A stretch of 64,000 nt of DNA from Streptomyces sp. 1-11 (GTDB lineage: Bacteria > Actinomycetota > Actinomycetes > Streptomycetales > Streptomycetaceae): contig NZ_BJTV01000014.1 of NCBI RefSeq assembly GCF_007176755.1, positions 62,001 to 126,000 on the forward strand, in the 5' to 3' direction. Position numbers and translations under genes: made by a program. The notes below the pieces were generated by a model. The model did not search any database. It had not been told where the DNA came from and saw only the letters and a program-made list of their open reading frames with translations. Of the stretch, positions 38,794 through 47,170 are shown piece by piece (position 1 is the stretch's first letter; each line of letters begins with the position of its first letter).

Positions 38794-39375
38794 ATGGCCA
38801 CACAATTTTTTGGTTCCCAGGGGCCGTCGCGCATGGCGGCCGCCCTCGCGCTCTCGGTGGCCGGCACCGTGACCTCGTTCCTCGTCCACCGCCGGGCCGT
38901 GGACGCCCTCTCCCGCGCCGGCGTCGAGGTGCTGCGCCGTCTGGACGCCCTCGAGGAACAGCGCCGGGAGGCCTCCCGGCACGAGGACCGCGTCGAGTAC
39001 CAGCGGGAACACCGGCGGCTGCTGCTGACCGCGATGGAGGACCGGGATCTGCTGCCCCTGCTGGACGCCTACGAGGGCGACCTGCCGCCCGAGGTCCAGA
39101 AGCAGTACCTGTTCGCCAACACCCTGTACGTGCACGCCGTGCACGGCCACCGGATCGGTCTGTTCGGCGCGGCCGAACTGCGCGGGCACCTGCGGGGTCT
39201 CTTCCAGAGCCGGACGATGCGCGCCTACTGGGAGGCCACCCGCCATCACCGTGCGACCCTGCCGCCCGACTCGGAGGAGGCCCGGATCGGCCGCATGACC
39301 GACGACCTGCTGGCCGAGCTGGACGACGCGGACACGGACGAGTGGTGGGTGGTGGGCGGCACCGACGACGACTGA
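38794..39375 (+). CDS. DUF6082 family membrane-anchored protein
   Basis: A 193-residue protein. An N-terminal hydrophobic stretch (about 14-30, AAALALSVAGTVTSFLV) is followed by a coiled region with LDALEEQRREASRHEDRVEY. The conserved body resembles the DUF6082 family: RRLLLTAMEDRDLLPLLDAY, KQYLFANTLYVHAVHGHRIG, LFQSRTMRAYWEATRHHR. An acidic tail follows. These proteins are widespread and multi-copy in Streptomyces, with no known function. It is divergent from the CobW gene. Confidence 0.85.
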   Translation: MATQFFGSQGPSRMAAALALSVAGTVTSFLVHRRAVDALSRAGVEVLRRLDALEEQRREASRHEDRVEYQREHRRLLLTAMEDRDLLPLLDAYEGDLPPEVQKQYLFANTLYVHAVHGHRIGLFGAAELRGHLRGLFQSRTMRAYWEATRHHRATLPPDSEEARIGRMTDDLLAELDDADTDEWWVVGGTDDD

Positions 39376-39582
39376 CACGGTGTCACCCCGCGTTCTCACG
39401 ACATCATTCACCCGGATTCACTCGTTCGGCGGTCGAAGTCCGTCGCCGGAGCGCGATCAGTGCGGCTAGGTTGTCCCCACCTGCCTGGCGCACACCCCGC
39501 TCGCCTCTCCAGCAGGCCTTTCCACGTCCTCGCCGCCCCGGGCGCACCCCTTCCGGCGGCCGGCCGGGGGCAGCCACTGACC

Positions 39583-39846
39583 ATGAACCAACCAAGGACC
39601 GGGATCCACTTGAAGATCGTGCGCCGCATCGGTGTCCCACCTCGTGACAGAGGCAGCGTCAACGGGCAGACCTGCCCGGACATCTTTGAACTGCAGGACG
39701 GCAGTTTCGCCGTGATCGGCACCGACCGGACGGCCCAGCTCGACGCCGAGCTGCCCGCCGACGCGGCACGTGCCGACCACGAGCGCATCGTGGTGATCGA
39801 CCGCGAGACGCTGCTGCGCGCGAAGGCCGACATCCCGGACGCCTGA
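39583..39846 (+). CDS. Small protein of unknown function (DUF-type, 87 aa)
   Basis: An 87-residue soluble protein: IVRRIGVPPRDRGSVNGQTC, PDIFELQDGSFAVIGTD and VVIDRETLLRAKADIPDA. The middle part looks like a small beta-hairpin plus helix; similar short proteins are found in Streptomyces without function. Two starts are possible: the ATG at 39583 after a distant GGGGG, or the TTG at 39610 after AAGGACCGGG. The protein begins to look conserved only from the second. I cannot say what it does. Confidence 0.65.
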   Translation: MNQPRTGIHLKIVRRIGVPPRDRGSVNGQTCPDIFELQDGSFAVIGTDRTAQLDAELPADAARADHERIVVIDRETLLRAKADIPDA

Positions 39847-39970
39847 GGCCTCCCGTCCGGACGATGCCGAACCCACGGCGCCCTCCCCGCCGGTCCGGCG
39901 GCCGCGGGGTGCCGGGCTCGGCCCGGGGCGGCCAGGGGTGGGCCGAGGGCCGCGGGGTGTCCTCGTCGTC

Positions 39971-41134
39971 TCAGGCCGCCGGCGGCACCGCGACCGGCGG
40001 CTCCGGACCGACGTACCGGGCGACCGGCCGGATGATCTTCGGATCCGCCGCCTGCTCCAGGACGTTGGCGCTCCAGCCCACCACCCGGGCGGCCGCGAAG
40101 GTGGGGGTGAACATCTCCCGGGGCAGGCCGCACAGTTCCATGACCACGCCCGCGTAGTACTCGACGTTGGTGTGCAGTTCGCGGCCCGGTTTCAGCTCGG
40201 CCAGAACCGCCTCGACGTGCTTCTCGACCTCGACGGCCAGGTCGACGCGCGGGCCGCCGAAGCCGAGGGCGATCTCCCGCAGCATCCGGGAACGGGGGTC
40301 CTCCGTGCGGTAGACCGCGTGGCCGAAGCCCATCACGCGGTCACCGGCGAGGACCCGCTCCCTGATCCATGCGTCGGCCCGGTCCGGCGTTCCGATGGCG
40401 TCCAGGGTGTCGAGCGCGCGGCTCGGCGCCCCGCCGTGCAACGGCCCGGACAGGGCGCCCACGGCTCCCGCGAGACAGGCCGCCACATCGGCGCCCGTGG
40501 AGGCGATCACCCGTGCGGTGAACGTCGACGCGTTGAAGCCGTGGTCGATCGTTGAGATGAGGTATTGCTCGACGGCCCGGGCCCGCCGCGGGTCCGGCTC
40601 CTCGCCGGTGAGCATGTACAGGTAGTTCGCCCCGTACGGCAGGTCCTCGCGGGGCTCCACCGGCTCCAGGCCCCGCCCGAGCCGGTGGAGCGCGGTCAGC
40701 AGCGTGGGCACGGCCGCGCAGGCGGCGATCGTGTCGGCACGCCGCTGCTCCGGGTCCGTGTCGTAGACCGGGCGGAACCCGCGGGCGGCTCCCAGCAGCG
40801 AGAGCGCGGTGCGCAGACCGGCCAGCGGCCCGGAGCCGCGGCCGGCCGCCGCGACGGCGGGCAGGGCCGCGCCGACCTCCGCGGGCAGCCGGCGCAGCTT
40901 CGCGGTCTCGGCGGCGAAGGACGCGGCTCGCTCGGGCTCCGGCAGGGCACCGTGCACCAGGAGGTGCCAGACGTCCTCGAAACCGCGGGTCCGCGCGAGC
41001 TCGACGGCCGAGTACTGCCGGTAGTGGTAGAAGCCCTCGATACCCCGGACATCCCCGACCCGGGTGTCGGTGACGACGACCCCCGCGAGGCCACGCGGTA
41101 CCTCGACCCGGGGTGCGGTCCTGTTGACGGACAT
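39971..41134 (-). CDS. Citrate synthase (type II-like, short form)
   Basis: A 387-residue citrate synthase. Active-site regions are SGPLHGGAPSRAL (His), MGFGHAVYRTEDPR (His, Arg) and NVEYYAGVVMELCGLP, where the third catalytic acid is Glu rather than Asp, as I recall for the Streptomyces 'citrate synthase 2' family. It condenses oxaloacetate with acetyl-CoA or a related acyl-CoA. It is divergent from the HTH-bearing paralogue across a 114-nt AT-rich control region. The ATG at 41134 follows AGGAGGAGAC. Confidence 0.92.
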   Translation of the reverse strand: MSVNRTAPRVEVPRGLAGVVVTDTRVGDVRGIEGFYHYRQYSAVELARTRGFEDVWHLLVHGALPEPERAASFAAETAKLRRLPAEVGAALPAVAAAGRGSGPLAGLRTALSLLGAARGFRPVYDTDPEQRRADTIAACAAVPTLLTALHRLGRGLEPVEPREDLPYGANYLYMLTGEEPDPRRARAVEQYLISTIDHGFNASTFTARVIASTGADVAACLAGAVGALSGPLHGGAPSRALDTLDAIGTPDRADAWIRERVLAGDRVMGFGHAVYRTEDPRSRMLREIALGFGGPRVDLAVEVEKHVEAVLAELKPGRELHTNVEYYAGVVMELCGLPREMFTPTFAAARVVGWSANVLEQAADPKIIRPVARYVGPEPPVAVPPAA

Positions 41135-41159
41135 GGTGTCTCCTCCTTGGTCTCGATCC

Positions 41160-41225
41160 GACTGTCCATGCTTGACTTAATCCGTGTCAATATTGATTCT
41201 GTCAACATGTACCGATCAAGGTATG
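41160..41225. promoter_or_regulatory. Divergent promoter/operator region of the two citrate synthase genes
   Basis: An AT-rich patch in an otherwise GC-rich sequence. It contains the perfect palindrome TCAATATTGA (41187-41196), the inverted pair TTGAC...GTCAA (41172-41190) and further TGTCAA copies. On the plus strand TTGACT (41172-41177) stands 17 nt from GATTCT; on the minus strand TTGACA occurs twice. Both directions therefore have overlapping promoter-like elements and operator symmetry. Confidence 0.6.
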
Positions 41226-41248
41226 AAGAGACAGCTACGGTGGCCTCC

Positions 41249-42505
41249 ATGCGCGATCACGAACCCGCTCACGACCGGCGTCCCGGACGAAGGCTGAGCA
41301 CCAGGGAGACCGCCGAACTGCTCGGCGTGAAGCCGGAGACGGTGTACGCCTACGTGAGCCGCGGCCTGCTGAGCAGCAGACGCGAACCCGGCGGCCGCGC
41401 CAGCACCTTCGACGCGAAGGACGTCGAGGCGCTCGCCCGGCGCAACCGCCGGGAGGCCGCGGGGAGTCCGGGCTCCGGAGGCGACCTGTCCGTACGGACC
41501 CGCATCACCCTCATCGAGGAGGACCGCTACTACTTCCGCGGCGTGGACGCCACGGAGCTGGCCGCACGGCACTCCTACGAGGAGGTCGCGGAGTGGCTGT
41601 GGACGGGCCGGCTGACGCCGGGCACGGCCTTCACCGCACCCGGGACCACCGTCGAGGTCGCCCGCCGCGCCGTGAACGCCCTCCCGGGGCACACCTCACC
41701 GGCCGACCGGCTGCGGGTGGCGGCCATCGCCGCGGCGGCCGAGGACCCGCTGCGCTTCGACCTCTCCGAGGAGAGCGTGCTGGGTACCGGGCGCATCCTC
41801 ATCCCCACGCTCGTGGCCGCGCTGCCGCCCGTCCGGCACGACCACGAGGACGGCGGCCCGCTGGCTCACCGCCTGTGGGGCCGCCTGACCGGCCGCCGCC
41901 CCGACGACGCCTCGCTGCGCGTCCTGGACACCGCCCTCGCCCTCCTCGCCGATCACGACCTGGCCGCCTCCACGCTCGCGGTGCGGGTCGCCGCCTCGGC
42001 CCGCGCGCACGCGTACGCGGCCGTGTCGGCGGGGCTCGGCGTCCTGGAGGGCCCGCTGCACGGCGCCGCGAGCGGTCTCGCCCACCGGATGCTGCTCGAC
42101 GTCCTTGACCAGGGCACCGCGGTCCCGGTGATCGCGGACGAGCTGCGGGCCGGGCGCCGTGTCCCCGGGCTGGGCCACCCGCTCTACACCGGCGAAGACC
42201 CCCGCGCGCGCGTGCTGTTCGCACTGCTGGAGCAGGTGCCGCAGGCGGAGCCCGCGCTCCTCGCCGCGCGCGACGTCGTCGCCACCACCGCGCGGCACGC
42301 TCCGCTGCACGCCAACGTCGACCTCGCGCTCGCGGTGTTCACCGTCTCCAGCGGCATGCCCGCCACCGCCGGGGAGACCATCTTCGCGGTCGCCCGTACC
42401 GCGGGCTGGATCGCCCACGCCCTGGAGGAGTACGGCGAACGCCCGCTGCGCATGCGCCCGAGCGGTCACTACGTCGGCCCGCGTCCCCCGCAGCCCCTGC
42501 CGTAG
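41249..42505 (+). CDS. Citrate synthase-family protein with N-terminal helix-turn-helix
   Basis: A 418-residue fusion. Residues about 12-65 form a MerR/excisionase-type helix-turn-helix (LSTRETAELLGVKPETVYAYV, with SRGLLSSRREPGG as wing). The rest is a citrate synthase body with EGPLHGAASGLA, PGLGHPLYTGEDPRA and NVDLALAVFTVSSGMP, so the two His and the Asp are kept. It may be a catalytic enzyme that also binds DNA, or a metabolite-sensing regulator. The ATG at 41249 is followed by the helix-turn-helix; in-frame GTG at 41240 and ATG at 41207 are alternatives. Divergent from the other citrate synthase. Confidence 0.9.
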   Translation: MRDHEPAHDRRPGRRLSTRETAELLGVKPETVYAYVSRGLLSSRREPGGRASTFDAKDVEALARRNRREAAGSPGSGGDLSVRTRITLIEEDRYYFRGVDATELAARHSYEEVAEWLWTGRLTPGTAFTAPGTTVEVARRAVNALPGHTSPADRLRVAAIAAAAEDPLRFDLSEESVLGTGRILIPTLVAALPPVRHDHEDGGPLAHRLWGRLTGRRPDDASLRVLDTALALLADHDLAASTLAVRVAASARAHAYAAVSAGLGVLEGPLHGAASGLAHRMLLDVLDQGTAVPVIADELRAGRRVPGLGHPLYTGEDPRARVLFALLEQVPQAEPALLAARDVVATTARHAPLHANVDLALAVFTVSSGMPATAGETIFAVARTAGWIAHALEEYGERPLRMRPSGHYVGPRPPQPLP

Positions 42506-42568
42506 GAGGCCGTCCGTGCCTGCGGCTCGGCGGACACGGGGCCCGGCCGGAAGTCGCCCCAGGGAGAG

Positions 42569-42587
42569 TCAGGTTAGGCTCACCTCT
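42569..42587 (+). promoter_or_regulatory. Iron box (DmdR/IdeR-type operator)
   Basis: TCAGGTTAGGCTCACCTCT matches the 19-bp actinobacterial iron box TTAGGTTAGGCTCACCTAA at 16 of 19 positions, with the dyad intact. It abuts the GTG start of the 2Fe-2S protein gene. Binding of the iron-loaded repressor here would shut off the gene when iron is plentiful. Confidence 0.88.
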
Positions 42588-43529
42588 GTGAGTAGGTGTG
42601 CGACCGTCTCCCGGAGTCTCGACGAGCCCGTGTCCGCCACGGCCGCCACGGCGACGACGTGGCTGCTGCTGGAGCAGTCCGGGCCCTGGGGCGCCAAGGC
42701 GCTCACTTCGAGCCATCTCGACCCCGCGCTCGGCCGCGCGCTGGAGGCCGCCGCCGAGGGGACCGGCGTCCGCGTCGCGCTCATCCGGCGCCCCGGCCGG
42801 CACGCCGACCCCGGCACCCCGGAACCGCGGCAGGTGTACGCGGCCCACACCGTCCCCGGGAACGTATGGCTGCACAGCGCCACCGCCGACGACCCGCGCC
42901 GTCTGCTGGACCTCGACCTCGCCGCGCTCGGCGCCGGCGACCACCGCTCCTTCGGCACCGCGCTCGGCGGCGCGCCGCACACCGGCGACCCGCTCGCCCT
43001 CGTCTGCACCAACGGCAAGCGTGACCGCTGCTGCGCCCTCCTCGGCCGTCCGCTGGCGGCGGAGCTGGCCGCCTCCGGCGTGCGGGGCGTCTGGGAGGTC
43101 ACCCATCTGGGTGGTCACCGTTTCTCCCCGACGGTGCTCGTGCTGCCGTACGGCTACTCCTACGGCCGGGTGGAGGCGGACACGGTCGAGGCGGCCCTGC
43201 GGGGCGTGCGGGAGGGGAGCGTGGTGCTGGAGGGCTGCCGCGGGTGCTCCGCCTGGGAACGGCCGGGCCAGACCGCCGAGCTGGCCGTGCGTTCGGTGGC
43301 GGGGGTCCGCCGGGCCGGCGCGCTGAGGGTCGTGCGGACCGAGGGCAGGGCGCCCCGCTGGCAGGTCACCGTCGCGCACGCCGACGGCCGCCGCTGGCGC
43401 GTCTCGGTGGCGCAGGGCGCGTCGCTGCCGCCGCGCCCCGAGAGCTGCGGCGCCGAGGTGCTCGGCGCGCCGGCGCGCATGGACGTGGTCGCGGTGCGCG
43501 AGCTCGGGACGACCGCGCTGGCGAGCTGA
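42588..43529 (+). CDS. Sucrase/ferredoxin-like family protein (thioredoxin-fold 2Fe-2S type)
   Basis: A 313-residue protein of the sucrase/ferredoxin-like family. Cysteines fitting an Fe-S site are CTNGKRDRCCALLGRPLAAEL near 140 (Cys, CysCys) and GCRGCSAWERPG near 220, with HLGGHRFSPTVLVLPYG between. The start is GTG at 42588. An iron box directly precedes it, which links the protein to iron limitation. Members are found beside siderophore and iron-uptake genes and may act as reductases in iron release; here it stands alone. The 'sucrase' label is historical. Confidence 0.88.
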   Translation: MSRCATVSRSLDEPVSATAATATTWLLLEQSGPWGAKALTSSHLDPALGRALEAAAEGTGVRVALIRRPGRHADPGTPEPRQVYAAHTVPGNVWLHSATADDPRRLLDLDLAALGAGDHRSFGTALGGAPHTGDPLALVCTNGKRDRCCALLGRPLAAELAASGVRGVWEVTHLGGHRFSPTVLVLPYGYSYGRVEADTVEAALRGVREGSVVLEGCRGCSAWERPGQTAELAVRSVAGVRRAGALRVVRTEGRAPRWQVTVAHADGRRWRVSVAQGASLPPRPESCGAEVLGAPARMDVVAVRELGTTALAS

Positions 43530-43622
43530 GACCCGGCGTCACCGGCCCCGCGCGGAAGAGGGCGGGAGATCCGTGCCACACCCGCTGGGGGCGGCCAGGC
43601 TCGCCCACGTACCGTCTTGGGC

Positions 43623-45332
43623 ATGAGCCCCAGTCTCCCCGTACGCCGCCTGCGCCTCGGCCTGCCCCGGCGGGTGTTCTCGCAGGTGCTGCTAATGCAG
43701 GTGGCGATCGCCGCGGGAGTCGCGGTGCTCGCGACGGGGCTGTTCCTGGCACCGCTCAGCAAGCAGCTGGACCAGGAGGCGATGCGCCGGGCGCTGGCCA
43801 TCGCCCAGACCACGGCGCAGGACCCGGAGATCGCCGAGGGCGTGCTGACCACCCCGCCGAGCCGGAACGGCCCGGTGCAGGAGAAGGCCGAGCGGATCCG
43901 GCACGCCACCAACGCCGAGTACATCGTGGTGCTGGACCGCCACTGGGTGCGCTGGTCGCACCCCACGCCCGAGCGGATCGGCCAGCGCGTCTCCACCGAT
44001 CCCCGGGACGCGCTGGGCGGCCGCGATGTCATGGAGATCGACCGGGGCACCCTGGGCCGCTCCGCGCGCGGGAAGGTGCCGCTGTACGACGCCGACCACC
44101 GGATCATCGGGGCGGTGTCGGTCGGCATCGCCTACGACAGCGTGCGCGCCCGCCTGCTCGCCGCGATACCGGGGCTGCTCGCGTACGCGGGCGGAGCCCT
44201 CGCGGTGGGCGCGCTGGCCGCCTGGCTGATCTCCCGCCGGGTGCAGCGCCAGACCCGCGACCTGGCCTTCTCCGACATATCGGCGCTGCTCGCCGAGCGC
44301 GAGGCGATGCTGCACGGCATCCGGGAAGGCGTGGTCGCCCTCGACCGCGGCGGCCGCATCCGCCTGCTGAACGACGAGGCGCGGCGGCTGCTCGGGATCG
44401 GTGACGAGGCCGTCGGCAAGTCGCTGGACGAGGCACTGGGCGAGGGCCGCACAGCCGCCGTCCTGGCCGGCCGGGTGACCGGCACCGATCTGCTGACCGT
44501 GCGCGGGCAGCGCGTCCTGGTCGCCAACCGCATGCCCACCGATGACGGGGGCGCCGTGGCCACCCTGCGCGACCGCACGGAGCTGGAGCAACTGGGCCGT
44601 GAACTCGACTCAACCCGCGGTCTGATCGACGCGCTGCGCGCGCAGGACCACGAACACGCCAACCGCATGCACACCCTGCTCGGCCTGCTGGAGCTGGAGA
44701 TGTACGACGACGCCGTGGAGTTCGTCGGCGAGGTGGTCGGGGACCACCGGGTCACCGCCGAGCAGGTCACGGAGAAGATCCAGGATCCGCTGCTGGCCGC
44801 CCTGCTGGTCGGCAAGGCGACCGTCGCCGCCGAGCGCGGCGTCGCCCTGTGGGTGTCGGAACGCACCCGGCTCCCGGACCGGCTCGTCGACCCGCGGGGA
44901 CTGGTGACGGTCGTGGGGAACCTGGTGGACAACGCGCTGGACGCGGTCGCGGGCACCCCGCACGCGCGCGTGGAGGTCGAGTTGCGCACCGAGGGCCGCA
45001 CGGTCGTGCTCAGGGTGCGCGACACCGGGCCCGGCATCCCGGCGGACCAGCGGGAGCTGGTCTTCACCGACGGGTGGTCGACCAAGAAGCCGCCCGCGCA
45101 CGGCAAGCGGGGCCTGGGCCTGCCGCTGGTGCGCCGGCTCGCCGAACGGCAGGGCGGCGGAGCGACGGTGGGCACGGCGGACGGCGGCGGCGCGGAGTTC
45201 ACCGTCGTACTGCCCGAGGCGCTGACCGACGCGCTCGGCGGGCCGGAGGAGGAACCCGCGCCCGGCGGGACGGACACGTCGGAGGCGGGCACGGCCGGGG
45301 TGCCGGCCCAGGCCGCGGAGGAGGCACGGTGA
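43623..45332 (+). CDS. Sensor histidine kinase, CitA/DcuS family
   Basis: A 569-residue kinase. TM1 at about 22-45 and TM2 at about 180-203 bracket an extracytoplasmic PAS-like sensor domain. A cytoplasmic PAS (about 220-320) follows, then the CitA-type phosphoacceptor region RAQDHEHANRMHTLLGLLEL and an ATPase domain with VGNLVDNALDAV, DTGPGIP and GLGLPLVRRLAERQGG. Such kinases sense small carboxylates such as citrate. The ATG at 43623 is chosen; a TTG lies 6 nt upstream. Coupled to its regulator by a GTGA overlap. Its proximity to citrate synthases and a transporter fits a carboxylate signal, but the ligand is inferred. Confidence 0.94.
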   Translation: MSPSLPVRRLRLGLPRRVFSQVLLMQVAIAAGVAVLATGLFLAPLSKQLDQEAMRRALAIAQTTAQDPEIAEGVLTTPPSRNGPVQEKAERIRHATNAEYIVVLDRHWVRWSHPTPERIGQRVSTDPRDALGGRDVMEIDRGTLGRSARGKVPLYDADHRIIGAVSVGIAYDSVRARLLAAIPGLLAYAGGALAVGALAAWLISRRVQRQTRDLAFSDISALLAEREAMLHGIREGVVALDRGGRIRLLNDEARRLLGIGDEAVGKSLDEALGEGRTAAVLAGRVTGTDLLTVRGQRVLVANRMPTDDGGAVATLRDRTELEQLGRELDSTRGLIDALRAQDHEHANRMHTLLGLLELEMYDDAVEFVGEVVGDHRVTAEQVTEKIQDPLLAALLVGKATVAAERGVALWVSERTRLPDRLVDPRGLVTVVGNLVDNALDAVAGTPHARVEVELRTEGRTVVLRVRDTGPGIPADQRELVFTDGWSTKKPPAHGKRGLGLPLVRRLAERQGGGATVGTADGGGAEFTVVLPEALTDALGGPEEEPAPGGTDTSEAGTAGVPAQAAEEAR

Positions 45333-46009
45333 TCGAGGTCCTGGTCGTGGACGACGACATCCGCGTCGCCCGGGTCAACGCCGCCTACGTCGAGAAGGTG
45401 CCCGGCTTCCACGTGGCCGGCGAGGCGCACAACGCGGCCGAGGCGCTGCGCCGGCTGGACTCGCTGCCCCGGCTCGACCTGGTCCTCATGGACCACTACC
45501 TGCCGGACGACACCGGGCTCGCGGTCGTCCGGGAGATGCGCCGGCGCGGCCACCAGACCGACGTCATCATGGTGACGGCCGCGCGGGACGTCTCGACCGT
45601 CCAGGCGGCCATGCGGCACGGTGCCCTGCAGTACCTGGTGAAGCCGTTCGCGTTCGCGGGACTGCGCGCCAAGCTGGAGGCGTACGCCGTGCTGCGCCGC
45701 AAGCTGGACGGCGGGGGTGAGGCCGAACAGGCCGAGGTGGACCGCATCTTCGGCGCCCTGTCCGTGCCGTCGGAGCCCGGGCTGCCCAAGGGGCACTCCC
45801 CCACCACGGCCGAGCTGGTGCGCCGGGCCCTGGTGCAGGCCGAAGGCGCCCTGTCCGCGCAGGAGATCGCCGAGCTGACCGGAGTGAGCCGGCAGACCGC
45901 CCAGCGTTACCTCAAGCTCCTGGAGCGGACCGGACGGGCCCGGCTGACCCTGAGGTACGGCGACGCGGGCCGCCCGGAACACCGTTACGTGTGGGCGGCC
46001 CGCGCCTGA
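45329..46009 (+). CDS. Response regulator, CitB/DcuR family
   Basis: A 226-residue response regulator. The receiver domain carries acidic residues DDD 8-10, phosphoacceptor Asp55 in VLMDHYLPDD, and Lys in YLVKPF. The output is a CitB-type helix-turn-helix with LSAQEIAELTGVSRQTAQRYLKLLE and the ending RPEHRYVW. The start is GTG at 45329, coupled to the kinase. It is closely similar in length and sequence to the second regulator at 48998-49690. The likely target is the transport operon nearby. Confidence 0.95.
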   Translation: MIEVLVVDDDIRVARVNAAYVEKVPGFHVAGEAHNAAEALRRLDSLPRLDLVLMDHYLPDDTGLAVVREMRRRGHQTDVIMVTAARDVSTVQAAMRHGALQYLVKPFAFAGLRAKLEAYAVLRRKLDGGGEAEQAEVDRIFGALSVPSEPGLPKGHSPTTAELVRRALVQAEGALSAQEIAELTGVSRQTAQRYLKLLERTGRARLTLRYGDAGRPEHRYVWAARA

Positions 46010-46027
46010 GCGGGTCGGTCGCGGACG

Positions 46028-47083
46028 CTACTTGGCGGCCTCGACGAACTCGGTGGTGTACGTCTTCTTCAGGTCCACCTTGGCGTTCTTGATGTTGGGG
46101 TTGAACGCCTTGAGGACCTTCTCGACGGTCTCGGGGCCGTTCGCCGGCATCACGCCGTCCTTGGTGAACATCGGCAGCGTGCTCTTGATGGCGTCCGCGT
46201 AGAGCGCCTTGTCGCCCTGGGAGTAGTCGGCGGGCATCTTGGCGGCGATGTCGGCGGCGCTGTGGGTGGACATCCACTTGAGCGTCTTGACGAAGGCGTT
46301 GGCCAGCTTCTGGACGGTGTCCTTGTGGCTGTTCACCCACTCCGTCTGCATGTACAGGCTGGACGACGGGTACGGCCCGCCCAGCGCCTCCTGGGAGCCC
46401 TCGGGGGTGCGCATGTCGAGGAGGATCTTCCCGGCCTTCTTGTCCAGGATGGTGGCGACGGTCGGGTCGGTGGTCATACCGGCGTCGATCGAGCCCTGCT
46501 GCAGCGCCGCGATGAAGGTGGGGCCGGCGCCCACGGCGACCGGGGTGAACTCGCTGACGTTCACGCCGTTCTTGACCGCGAGGTACTTGGTGAGGAAGTC
46601 GGTCGACGATCCGAGACCCGTGACGCCGAGCTTCCTGCCCTTGAAGTCCTTCGGCGAGGTGACGTCCCCCGCGCTCTTGCTCGAGACCACCTCCACCTCG
46701 CCGGGGGCGTGCGAGAACTGCACGACGGACTCCACCTCCTTGCCCTTCGTCTGCAGGTCGAGGGTGTGGTCGTAGAAGCCGACGGCGCCCTGGACCTGGC
46801 CGGAGACCAGCGCGGTCTCGGCCTGGACGCCGGCGGGCTCGCTGAGCAGTTCCACGTCGAGGCCCTCGGCGCCGAAGTAGCCCAGGCGCTGGGTGAGCAT
46901 GGCCGGCAGATAGATGACCTTGTCCAGGCCACCGACCATGATCTTGACCTTCGTGCCCTTGCCGTCGCCCTTGCCGCCGGCGGCCGAGGTGCTGCTCGCC
47001 GCGTCATTGGCGCAGGCGGTGAGCGAGGAGAGGGCCAGCAGGCCGGAGACGGCGAGCGAGGCGTATCTGGCGGTCTTGCGCAT
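46028..47083 (-). CDS. ABC transporter solute-binding lipoprotein (SsuA/TauA/NMT1-like)
   Basis: A 351-residue exported lipoprotein with signal peptide and lipobox LTAC (Cys24), a Ser/Gly-rich linker, then the NMT1/SsuA-type fold with GGLDKVIYLPAMLTQRLGYF and GRKLGVTGLGSSTDFL. The class binds sulfonates, taurine, pyrimidine precursors or similar small anions. It is the last gene of a three-gene minus-strand transport operon, 87 nt after the permease stop. The substrate cannot be fixed from sequence. Confidence 0.93.
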   Translation of the reverse strand: MRKTARYASLAVSGLLALSSLTACANDAASSTSAAGGKGDGKGTKVKIMVGGLDKVIYLPAMLTQRLGYFGAEGLDVELLSEPAGVQAETALVSGQVQGAVGFYDHTLDLQTKGKEVESVVQFSHAPGEVEVVSSKSAGDVTSPKDFKGRKLGVTGLGSSTDFLTKYLAVKNGVNVSEFTPVAVGAGPTFIAALQQGSIDAGMTTDPTVATILDKKAGKILLDMRTPEGSQEALGGPYPSSSLYMQTEWVNSHKDTVQKLANAFVKTLKWMSTHSAADIAAKMPADYSQGDKALYADAIKSTLPMFTKDGVMPANGPETVEKVLKAFNPNIKNAKVDLKKTYTTEFVEAAK

Positions 47084-47170
47084 GGAGGTTCACGTCCTTG
47101 TGAGTGTGCGGGGAGGAGCAGATGCGTACGACGGCGCCGCGGCTGCACGACAGCGCCGGGCGGGCCGGGC

